This document shows positions 1-11,139 of a stretch of 64,000 nt of DNA, piece after piece. A program made the translations under genes and the position numbers. The notes under the pieces are model-generated. The model searched no databases, was not told the DNA's origin, and was given only the letters and a program-made list of their open reading frames with translations. Every line of letters begins with the position of its first letter. Position 1 is the first letter of the stretch. This DNA comes from Petrolisthes cinctipes (taxonomy: Eukaryota; Arthropoda; Malacostraca; Decapoda; Porcellanidae): NCBI GenBank assembly GCA_033782935.1, contig JAWQEG010000132.1, positions 124,001 through 188,000 on the forward strand, read 5' to 3'.

Positions 1-2170
1 CGAATTTTCGAATGTTTTGAACCTGAATTTGGGATATAGACGGGTACCGAAGATGCATACACATATTGACTTTGGGCAGCTAAAATATCGATTTTCAGCA
101 TGTTTTAGGCTTGTATTTTAAAAATACTTTGACACGGAGTAGGCATGTACAGATGGCTTTTGGGACCCAAAAATATCGAATATTCGGGTGTTTTGAGTCT
201 GAATTTGAGATATAAACGGGTACAGAAGATGCATGCACATATCGACTTTGGGCACCCAATATATCGATTTTGAGCAAATTTTGGGCCTGTATTTTTAAAA
301 TACTTTAACACGGAGTAGACACGTACAGATCGCTTCTGGGACACAAAAATATCGAATTTTCGGGTGTTTTGAGCCTGAATTTGAGATATAAACGGGTACT
401 GAAGATGCATGCACATATCGACTTTTTGCACCTAAAATATCGATTTTGAGCATGTTTTGAGTCTGTATCTTGAAAACATTCTAGCAAGAAGTAGGCATGT
501 ACAGATTGCTTCTGGGACTCAAAAATATCGAATTTTCGAATTTTTGAACCTAAATTTGGAATATAGACGGGTACAGAAGATGCATACACATATTGACTTT
601 GGGCACATAAAATATCGATTTTCAGCATGTTTTGGGCCTGTATTTTAAAAACACTCTAACACGGAGTATGCACGTACAGATTGCTTCTGGGACCCAAAAA
701 CATTGAATTTTCGGGTGTTTTGAGCATGAATTTGAGATATAAACGGGTACAGAAGATGCATGCACACATCGACTTTGGGCACCTAAAATATCGATTTTGA
801 GCATCTTTTAGGCCTGTATTTTGAAAATACTCAAACACAGTGTAGACATGTACAGATCGCTTCTGGGACACAAAAATATCGATTTTTTGGTTGTTTTGAG
901 CCTGAATTTGAGATATAAACGGGTACAGAAGATGCATGCACATATCGACTTTGGGACCCAACATATCGATTTTTAGTATGTTTTGGGCGTAAAATTTGAA
1001 AATATTTTAGCACTGAGTAGGCATGTACAGATCGCTTCTGGGACCCAAAAATATCGAATTTTCGGGGGTTTTGAGCCTGAATTTGAGATATAACCGGGTA
1101 CAAAGGATGCATGCACATATCGACTTTTTGCACCTAAAATATCGATTTTGAGCATGTTTTGGGTCTGTATCTTGAAAACATTCTAGCAAGGAGTAGGCAT
1201 GTACAGATCGCTTCTGGGACCCAAAAATACCGGATTTTCTGGTGTTTTGAACCTGAATTTGAGATATAGACGGGTACAGAAGATGCATACACATATTGAC
1301 TTTTGGCACCTAAAATATAGATTTTCAGCATGTTTTAAGCCTGTATTTTGAAAATACTTTAACACGGAGAAGGCATGCACAGATCGCTTCTGGGACCCAA
1401 AAATATCGAATTTTCGGGTGTTTTGAGCCTGAATTTGAGATATAAACGGGTACTGAAGATGCAAGCACATATCAACTTCTGGTCACCTAAAATATCGATT
1501 TTGAGCATGATTTGGCCCTGTATTTTGAAAACATTCGAGCCCTGAGTAGGCATGTACAGATCGCTTCTGGGACCCAAAAATATCGAATTTTCGGGTGTTT
1601 TGGGGTTGAATTTGGGATATAAACGGTTGCAGAAGATACATACACATATTGACTTTGGGCACCTAAAATATCGATTTTCAGCATGTTTTGGGCCTGTATC
1701 TGAATAGGCATGTACAGATCGCTTCTGGGACCGAAAAATATCGAATTTTCGGGTGTTTTGGGCTTGAATTTGATACATCGACTCTAGGCACTTAAAATAT
1801 CGATTTTAGCATGTTTTGGGTCTATATTTTGAAAATGTTCTAGCACTGAGTAGGCATGTACAGATCGCTTCTGGGAACCCAAAATATCATATTTTCAGGT
1901 GTTTTGAGGATGAATTTGGAATATAATCTGGTGCCGAAGATGCATTGACTTTGGGCACCTAAAATATCGATTTTGAGCATGTTTTGAGCCTATATTTTGA
2001 AATCATTCTAGCACTGAGTAGGCATGTACAGATCGCTTCTGGGACCCTAAAATATTGAATTTTCGGGTGTTTTGAGGTTGAATTTGGGATATAAACGAGT
2101 GCAGAAGATGCATACACATATCGACTTTTGGGCACCTAAAAGATCGATTTTCAGTATGTTTTGAGCGTGT
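1..2170. repeat. Satellite domain of mostly full-length units (left)
   Basis: Nearly all units here are 176 bp and carry the spelling GACCCAAAAATATCG at the B/A junction. This resembles the block at 39.06 to 48.2 kb more than the intervening array. One 158-bp unit occurs near 1696, and an irregular unit lies near 1760-1950. The first clear 147-bp unit begins at 2226, which I take as the edge of this domain. The edge is approximate. Confidence 0.6.
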
Positions 2171-2225
2171 ATATTAAAAATACTCTAACACGGAGTAGGC
2201 ATGTACAGATCGCTTCTGGGACCCC

Positions 2226-2372
2226 AAAATATCGAATTTTCGGGTGTTTTGGACATGAATTTGAGATATCGACTTTGGGCACCTAAAATATCGATTTTTA
2301 GCATGTTTTGGGCCTGTATTTTGAAAATATTCTAGCACTGCGTAGGCATGTACAGATCGCTTCTGGGACCCC
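2226..2372. repeat. Representative 147-bp short satellite unit
   Basis: The distance from one AAAATATCGAATTTT to the next is 147 bp here. Compared with the full unit, 29 bp are missing from the middle of half A, between GAGATAT and CGACTTT. In the full unit the missing piece is bordered by ATAT on both sides, so the loss fits slippage or microhomology-mediated deletion. The same form recurs many times at 2.2-39 kb, at 49-50.4 kb and after 59.78 kb. It is 49 codons long, so arrays of this form keep one reading frame. Confidence 0.9.
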
Positions 2373-3650
2373 AAAATATCGAATTTTCGGGTGTTTTGAG
2401 CCTGAATTTGAGATATAAACGGGTACAGAAGATGCATGCACATATCGACTTTTGGGACTGATAAATATCGAATTTTCGGGTACAGAAGATGCATTCAGAT
2501 ATTGACTTTGGACACTTAAAATATCGATTTTGTGCATGTTTTGGGTCTATAATTTGAAAATATTCTAGCACTGAGTAGGCATGTACAGATCGCTTCTGGG
2601 ACCCCAAAATAACGAATTTTCGGGTGTTTAGAGCCTGAATTTGAGATATAAACGGGTACAGAAGATGTATGCACATATCGACTTTGAACACTTAAAATAT
2701 CGATTTTTAGCATGTTTTGAGCCTATATTTTGAAAACATTCTAACTAGTAGTAGGCATGTACATATCGCTTCTAGGACCCAAAAATACCGAATTTTCGAG
2801 TGTTTTGAGCCTGAATTTAAGATATAAACGGGTACAAAAGTACGACTTTGGACACTAAAAATATCGATTTTTAGCATGTTTTGAGCCTATATTTAAAAAA
2901 AAAATTCTAGCACTGAGTAGGCATGTACAGATCGCTTCGGGGACCCAAAAATATCGAATTTTAGGGTGTTTTGAGGTTGAATTTGAGATACAAACGGGTA
3001 CAGAAGATGCAGGCACATATCGACTTTTGGGCACCTAAAATATCGATTTTTAAGTATGTTTTGGGTCTGTATCTTGAAAACATTCTAACTAGGAGTAGGC
3101 ATGTACTGATCGCTTCTAGGACCCCAAAATACCGAATTTTCGGGTGTTTTGATCCAGAATTTGAGATATAAACGGGTACAGAAGATGCATGCACATATCG
3201 ACTTTGGACACTTAAAATATCGATTTTGAGCATGTTTTGAGCCTGTATTTAGAAAATACTCTAACACGGGGTAGGCATGTACAGATCGCTTCTGGGACCT
3301 CAAAATATCGAATTTGCGGGTGTTTTGAGCCTGAATTTGAGATATAAATGGGTTCTGAAGATTCATGCACATATCGACTCTTGGGCACCTAAAATATCGA
3401 TTTTGACCATATTTTGGGTCTGTATCTTGAAAACATTCTAACTAGGAGTAGGCATGTACATATCGCTTCTAGGACCTAAAAATACCGAATTTTAGGGTGT
3501 TTTGAGCCTGAATTTAAGATACAAACGGGTACAGAATATCGACTTTGGACACTAAAAATATCGATTTTTAGCTTGTTTTTTGGCCTATATTTTGAAAACA
3601 TTCTAGCACTGAGTAGGCAGGTACAGATCGCTTCTGGGACTGATAAATAT

Positions 3651-3808
3651 CGAATTTTCGGGTGTTTTGTGGTTGAATTTGAGATATAAATGCGTGGAGA
3701 AGATGCATACACATATTGACTTTGGGCACCTAAAATATCGATTTTCAGCATGTTTTGAGCCTGTATCTGAGTAGGCATGTACAGATCGCTTCTGGGACCC
3801 AAAAATAT
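3651..3808. repeat. Representative 158-bp short satellite unit
   Basis: The spacing between successive CGAATTTT blocks is 158 bp. The loss is 18 bp in half B: GCCTGTAT joins directly to CTGAGTAGGC, whereas the full unit has TTTGAAAATATTCTAGCA between them. Other examples include those near 1696, 6156, 7785, 18950, 26910, 27950, 31845, 37010, 38700, 48970 and 62335. The repeated identical junction suggests one founding deletion spread by duplication. Confidence 0.88.
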
Positions 3809-6800
3809 CGAATTTTCGGGTGTTTTGAGGCTGAATTTGGGATATATACGGGTACAGAAGATGAATGCACATATTGACTTTGGGCACCTAAAAGATCGAT
3901 TTTCAGCATGTTTTGAGCCTGTATTCAGAAAATTCTCTAACACGGGGTAGGCATGTACAGATCGCTTCTGGAACCTCAAAATATCGAATTTTCGGGTGTT
4001 TTGAGCCTGAATTTGAGATATAAACGGGTACTGAAGATGCATGCACATATCGACTTTGGAGACTTAAAATATCGATTTTTAGCATGTTTTGAGCCTATAC
4101 TTTGAAAATATTCTAGCACTTATTAGGCATGTACAGATCGCTTCTGGGAACCTAAAATATCATATTTTCAGGTGTTTTGAGGATGAATTTGGAATATAAT
4201 CTGGTGCCGAAGATGCATGCACGTATTGACTTAGGGCACCTAAAATATCGATTTTGAGCATGTTTTGGGTCTGTATCTTGAAAACATTCTAACTAGGACT
4301 AGGCATGTACAGATCGCTTCTAGGACCCCGAAATACAGAATTTTGGGGTGTTTTGATCCTGAATTTGATATATTAACGGGTACAGAAGATGCATGCACAT
4401 ATCGACTTTGGACACTTAAAATATCGATTTTTAGCATGTTTTGAGCCTATATTTTGAAAAAATTCTAGCACTGTGTAGGCATGTACAGATCGCTTCTGAG
4501 ACCCAAAAATATCGAATTTTCGGGTGTTTTGAGGCTGAATTTGCGATGAAAACGGGTGCAGAAGATGCATACACATATAGACTTTGGACACCTAAAAGAT
4601 CGATTTTTAGCATGTTTTGCGCCTGTATTCAGAAAATTCTCTAACACGGGGTAGGCATGTACAGATCGCATCTGCGACCCCACAATATCGAATTTTCAGG
4701 TGTTTTGAGGTTGAAATTGGGATATAAACGGGTGCAGAAGATGCTAACACATATTAACTTTCGTCACCTAAAATATCGATTTTCAACATGTTTTGGGCCT
4801 GTATTTTAAAAATACTCTAACACGGAGTAGGCATGTACAGATCGCTTCTAGGACCCAAAAATACCGAATTTTCGGGTGTTTTGAGCCTGAATTTGTGATA
4901 TAAACGGGGACAGAAGATCCATGCACATATTGACTTTGGGCACCTAAAAGATCGATTTTCAGCATGTTTTGAGCCTGTATTCAGAAAATTCTCTAACACG
5001 GGGTAGGCATGTACAGATCGCTTCTGGAACCCCAAAATATCGAATTTTCGGGTGTTTTGGGCCTAAATTTGAGATATCGACTTTGGGCACCTCAAATATA
5101 GATTTTTAGCACGTTTTGGGCCTATATTTTGAAAATATTCTAGCACTGAGTAGGCATGTACAGATTGCTTCTGGGACCCCAAAATATTGATTTTTCGGGT
5201 GTTTTGAGCCTGAATTTGAGATGTAAATGGGTACTGAAGATGCATGCACATATCAACTTTTGGACACATAAAATATCGATTTTGAGCATGTTTTGGGTCT
5301 GTATCTTGAAAACATTCTAATTAGGAGTAGGCATGTACAGATCGCTTCTAGGACCCAAAAATACCGATCTTTCGGGTGTTTTGAGCATGAATTTGAGATA
5401 TAAACAGGTACAGAAGATGCATGCACATATCGACTTTGGACACTTAAAATATCGATTTTTAACATGTTTTGAGCCTATATTTTGAAAACATTCTAGCACT
5501 GAGTAGACATGTACAGATCGCTTCTGGGACCCCAAAGTATTAAATTTTCGGGTGTTTTCAGCCTTAATTTGAGATATAAACGGGTACAGAAGATGCATAC
5601 ACATATTGACTTTGGGCACCTAAAATATCGATTTTCAGCATGTTTTGGGCCTGTATTTTGAAAATACGCTAACACGGAGTAGGCATGTACAGATCGCTTC
5701 TGGGACCCCAAAATATCGAATTTTCGGGTGTTTTGGGCCTGAATTTGAGATATCGACCTTGGGCACCTATAATATCGATTTTTAGCATGTTTTGGGCCTA
5801 TATTTTGGAAATATTCTAGCACTGAGTAGGCATGTACAGATCGCTTCTGGGACCCCAAAATATCGAATTTTCGGGTGTTTTGAACCTGAATTTGAGATAT
5901 AAACGGGTACAAAAGATGCATGCACGTATTGACTTTGGGCACCTAAAATATCGATTTTAAGTATGTTTTGGGGATGAATTAAAAAAAAAACTCTAACACG
6001 GATTTGGCATGTACATATCGCTTCTGGGACCCCAAAATATCGAATTTTCGGGTGTTTTGAGGATAAATTTGGGATATAAACGGGTGCAAAAGATGCATAC
6101 ACATATTGAGTTTGGGCACCTAAAATATCTATTTTAAGCATGTTTTGGGCATGTATCTGAGTAGGCATGTACAGATCGCTTCTGGGACTTCAAAATATCG
6201 AATTTTCGGGTGTTTGAAGCCTGAATTTGAGATATAAACGGGTACCGAAGATGCATACACATATCGACTTTTGGGTACCTAAAAGATCGATTTTGAGCAT
6301 GTTTTGGGTCTGTATCTAGAAAACATTCTAACTAGGAGTAGGAATGTACAGATCGCTTCCAGGACCCAAAAATACCGAATTTTCGGGTGTTTTGAGCCTG
6401 AATTTGAGATATAAACGGGTACAGAAGATGCATGCACATATCGACTTTGGACACTTAAAATATCGATTTTTTATCATGTTTTTAGCCTATATTTTGAAAA
6501 CATTCTAGCACTGAGTAGGCACGTAAAGATCGCTTCTAGAACCAAAAATATCGAATTTTCAGGTGTTTTGGGCCTGAATTTGAGATATCGACTTTGGGCA
6601 CCTAAAATATCGATTTTTAGCATGTTTTGGACCTATATTTTGAAAATATTCTAGCACTGAGTAGGCATGTACAGATCGCTTCTGGGACCCTAAAATATCA
6701 AATTTTCGGGTGTTTTGCGCCTGAATTTGAGATATCAACTTTGGGCACCTGAAATATCGATTTTTAACATGTTTTGGGCCTATGTATTGAAAATATTTTA

Positions 6801-7969
6801 GCAATGAGTAGGTATGTACAGATCGCTTCTGGGACCCCAAAATATCGAATTTTCGGGTGTTTTGGGCCTTAATTTGAGATATCGACTTTGGGCACGTAAA
6901 ATATCGATTTCTAGCATGTTTTGGGCCTGTATTTTGAAAATACTCTAACACAAAGTAGGCATGTACAGATCGTTTCTGGGACCCCAAAATATGGAATTTT
7001 CGGGTGTTTTGAGCCTAAATTTGAGATATAAACGGGTACAGAAGATGCATGCACATATCGACTTTGGACACTTAAAATATCGAGTTTTAGCATGTTTTGA
7101 GCCTATGTTTTTGAAAACACTTTAGCACTGAGTAGGCATGTACAAATCGCTTCTGGGACCACAAAATATCGAATTTTCGGGTGTTTGGAGCCTGAATTTG
7201 AGATATAAACGGGTACACAAGATGCATGCACATATCGACTTTTGGGCACTTAAAAGATCGATTTTCAGCATGTTTTGGGCCTGTACTTTGAAAATACTCT
7301 AACACATAGTAGGCATGTACAGATAGCTTCTGGGACCCCAAAATATCGAATTTTCGTGTGTTTTGAGCCTGAATTTGAGATATCGACTTAGGGCACCTAA
7401 AATATCAATTTTTAGCACGTTTTGGGCCTATATTTTGAAAATATTCTAGGACTGAGTAGGCATGTACAGATCGCTTCTGGGACCCCAAAATATCGAATTT
7501 TCGGGTGTTTTGAGCCTAAATTTTAAATATAAACGGGTACATAAGATGCATGCACATATTGACTTTGGGCACCTAAAAGATCGATTTTCAGCATGTTTTG
7601 GGCCTATATTTTGAAAATACTCTAACACGGAGTAGGCATGTACAAATCGCTTCTGGGACCCCAAAATATCGAATTTTCGGGTGTTTTGAGGTTAAATTTG
7701 GGATATAAACAGGTGCAAAAGATGCATACACATTGAGTTTGGGCACCTAAAATATCTATTTTCAGCATGTTTTGGGCCTGTATCTGAGTAGGCATGTACA
7801 AATCCCTTCTGGGACCCCAAAATATCGAATTTTCGGGTGTTTTGAGCCTGAATTTGAGATATAAACGGGTACAGAAAATGCATACACGTATTGACTTTGG
7901 GCACCTAAAATATCGATTTTCAGCATGTTATGGGCCTGTATTTTGAAAATCCTCCAACACGAAGTAGGC

Positions 7970-9594
7970 ATGTACAGATCGCTTCTGGGACCCCAAAATA
8001 TCGAATTTTCGGGTGTTTTGAGCCTAAATTTGAGATATAAACGGGTACAGAAGATGCATGCACATATCGACTTTTGGGCACCTAAAAGATCGATTTTCAG
8101 TAAGTTTTCGGCCTGTATTTTGAAAATACTCTAACACGGAGTAGGCATGTACAGATCGCTTCTGGGACACCAAAATATCGAATTTTCGGGTGTTTTGGGC
8201 CTGAATTTGAGATATCGATTTTAGGCACTTAAAATATCGATATTTAGCGTGTTTTGGACCTATATTTTGAAAATATTCTAGCACTGAGTAGACATGTACA
8301 GATCGCTTCTGGTACCCAAAAATATCGAATTTTCGGGTGTTTTGAGCCTGAATTTGAGATATAAACGGGTACAGAAGATGCATTCACATATTGACTTTGG
8401 GCACCTAAAATATCGATTTTCAGCATGTTTTGGGCCTGTATTTTGAAAATACTCTAACACGGAGTAGGCATGTCCAGATCGCTTCAGGGACCCCAAAATA
8501 TCGAATTTTCGGGTGTTTTGAGCCTGAATTTGAGATATAAACGGGTACTGAAGATGCATGCACATATCGACTATTGGGCACCGAAAATATCGATTTTTAG
8601 CATGTTTTGAGCCCATATTTTGAAAATATTCTAGCACTGAGTAGGCTCGTACAGATCGCTTCAAGAACCAAAAATATCGAATTTTCGGGTGTTTTGGGCC
8701 TGAATTTGAGATATAAACGGGTACAGAAGATGCATGCACATATTGACTTTGGGCACCTAAAATATCGATTTTTAGCATGTTTTGGGCCTGTATTTTGAAA
8801 ATACTCTAACACGGAGTAGGCATGAACAGATCGCTTCTAGGACCCCAAAATATCGAATTTTCGGGTGTTTTGGGCCTTAATTTGATATATCGACTTTGGG
8901 CACCTAAAATATTTTTTTTTAGCATGTTTTGGGCTTGTATTTTGAAAATACTCTAACACGAAGTAGGCATATACAGATCGCTTCTGGGACCCCAAAATAT
9001 CGAATATTCGGGTGTTTTGAGCCTAAATTTGAGATATAAACGGGTATAGAAGATGCATACACATATCGACTTTTGGGCACTTAAAAGATCGATTTTCAGT
9101 AAGTTTTCGGCCTGTATTTTGAAAATACTCTAACATGGAGTAAGCATGTACAGATCGCTTCTGGGACACCAAAATATCGAATTTTCGGGTGTTTTGGGCC
9201 TGAATTTGAGATATCGATTTTAGGCACTTAAAATATCGATATATAGCGTGTTTTGGACCTATATTTTGAAAATATTCTAGCACTGAGTAGGCATGTACAG
9301 ATCGCTTCTGGTACCCAAAAATATCGAATTTTCGGGTGTTTTGAGCCTGAATTTGAGATATAAACGGGTACAGAAGATGCATGCACATATTGACTTTGGG
9401 CACCTAAAATATCGATTTTCAGCATGTTTTGGGCCTGTATTTTGAAAATACTCTAACACGGAGTAGGCATGTCCAGATCGCTTCAGGGACCCCAAAATAT
9501 CGAATTTTCGGGTGTTTTGAGCCTGAATTTGAGATATAAAAGGGTACTGAAGATGCATGCACATATCGACTTTTGGGCACCGAAAATATCGATT
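7970..9594. repeat. Tandem duplication of about 999 bp in the satellite
   Basis: Diagnostic variants recur at an offset of exactly 999 bp. TAAGTTTTCGG lies at 8101 and 9100, and GGCATGTCCAGATCGCTTCA at about 8467 and 9466. The copies diverge after about 8595 and 9594. Each copy mixes full and short units. The start of the first copy is approximate. Confidence 0.75.
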
Positions 9595-10432
9595 TTGAGC
9601 ATATTTTGGGTCTGTATCTAGAAAACATTCTAACTAGGAGTAGGCATGTACAGATCGCTTCCAGGACCCAAAAATACCGAGTTTTCGGGTGTTTTGAGCC
9701 TGAATTTGAGATATAAACAGGTACAGAAGATGCATGCACATATCGACTTTGGACACTTAAAATATCGATTTTTAGCATGTTTTGAGCCCATATTTTGAAA
9801 ACATTCTAGCACTGAGTAGGCTCGTACAGATCGCTTCTAGAACCAAAAATATCGAATTTTCGGGTGTTTTGGGCCTGAATTTGAGATATCGACTTTGGGC
9901 ACCTAAAATATCGATTTTAGCATGTTTTGGACCTATATTTTGAAAATATTCTAGCACTGAGTAGGCATGTACAGATCGATTCTGGGACCTAAAAATATCG
10001 AATTTTCGGGTGTTTTGAGCCTGAATTTGAGATATCAACTTTGGGCACCTGAAATATCGATTTTTAACATGTTTTGGACCTATGTTTTGAAAATATTTTA
10101 GCAATGAGTAGGTATGTACAGATCGCTTCTGGGACCCCAAAATATCGAATTTTCGGGTCTTTTGGCCCTTAATTTGAGATATCGACTTCGGGCACCTAAA
10201 ATATCAATTTTTAGCACGTTTTGGGCCTGTATTTTGAAAATACTCTAACACGAAGTAGGCATGTACAGATCGCTTCTGGGACCCCAAAATATCGAATTTT
10301 CGGGTGTTTTGAGCCTGAATTTGAGATATCGACTTAGGGCACCTAAAATATCAATATTTAGCACGTTTTGGGCCTATATTTTGAAAATATTCTAGCACTG
10401 AGTAGGCATGTACAGATCGCTTCTGGGACCCC

Positions 10433-10608
10433 AAAATATCGAATTTTCGGGTGTTTTGAGCCTAAATTTTAAATAAAAACGGGTACAGAAGATGCATGCA
10501 CATATTGACTTTGGGCATCTAAAATATCGATTTTCAGCATGTTTTGGGCCTTTATTTTGAAAATACTCTAACACGGAGTAGGCATGTACAGATCCCTTCT
10601 GGGACCCC
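10433..10608. repeat. Representative 176-bp full-length satellite unit
   Basis: The spacing between successive AAAATATCG starts in half A is 176 bp. The unit divides into two 88-bp halves that align without gaps. They share AAAATATCGA at the start, GTTTTGNGCCTG at positions 21-32, GCATGNACA near position 62 and ATCG near position 72. By hand count on a consensus, 60 of 88 positions agree. The unit contains one ATCGAT site at the start of half B. Confidence 0.92.
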
Positions 10609-11130
10609 AAAATATCGAATTTTCGGGTGTTTTGAGCCTAAATTTGAGATATAAACGGGTACACAAGATACATGCACTTATCGACTTTTGGGCACCTAAA
10701 AGATCGATTTTCAGTATATTTGGGCCTGTATTTTGAAAATACTCTAACACGGAGTGGGCATGTACAGATCGCTTCTGGGACCCCAAAATATCGAATTTTC
10801 CGGTGTTTTGGGCCTGAATTTGAGATATCGACTTTAGGCACCTAAAATATCGATATTTAGCATGTTTTGGACCTATATTTTGAAAATATTCTAGCACTGA
10901 GTAGGCATGTACAGATCGCTTCTGGGACCCAAAAATATCAAATTTTCGGGTGTTTTGAGACTGAATTTGAGATATATACGGGTACAGAAGATGCATGCAC
11001 ATATTGACTTTGGGCACCTAAAATATCGATTTTCAGCATGTTTTGGGCCTGTATTTTGAAAATACTCTAACACGGAGTAGGCGTGTACAGATCGCTTCTA
11101 GGACCCCAAAATATCGAATTTTCGGGTGTT

Positions 11131-11139
11131 TTGGGCCTT
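11131..11139. repeat. Target-site duplication, left copy (first LINE)
   Basis: TTGGGCCTT here matches TTGGGCCTT at 13882-13890 on the other side of the LINE. The satellite consensus at this point in half A reads on from one copy into the other, so this is a 9-bp duplication made on insertion. Confidence 0.85.

Larger units (their letters stand above)
1..11139. repeat. 176-bp satellite array, block 1
   Basis: Head-to-tail tandem array of an AT-rich satellite. The full unit is 176 bp (for example 10433 to 10609) and reads as half A, starting AAAATATCGAATTTTCGGGT, followed by half B, starting AAAATATCGATTTTTAGCAT. Each unit carries conserved blocks such as GGCATGTACAGATCGCTTCT and GATGCATGCACATATCGACT. 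From about 1.7 kb onward 158-bp and 147-bp units are mixed in. All units point the same way. The array runs off the left edge and stops at the 9-bp duplication beside the first LINE. Open frames on the minus strand of this block follow the repeat and shift frame with each unit, so I do not call them genes. Confidence 0.97.

Noticed and set aside
10433..10608. CENP-B box in the satellite unit
   Set aside because: The CGGG of ATAAACGGGT fits the end of the box, but the required TTCG at the correct distance upstream is absent. The other TTCGGG site lacks the second half.
1..11139. CRISPR-like array
   Set aside because: The repeats are 147-176 bp and directly adjoining, with no unique spacers or cas genes, and the context is a eukaryotic satellite.
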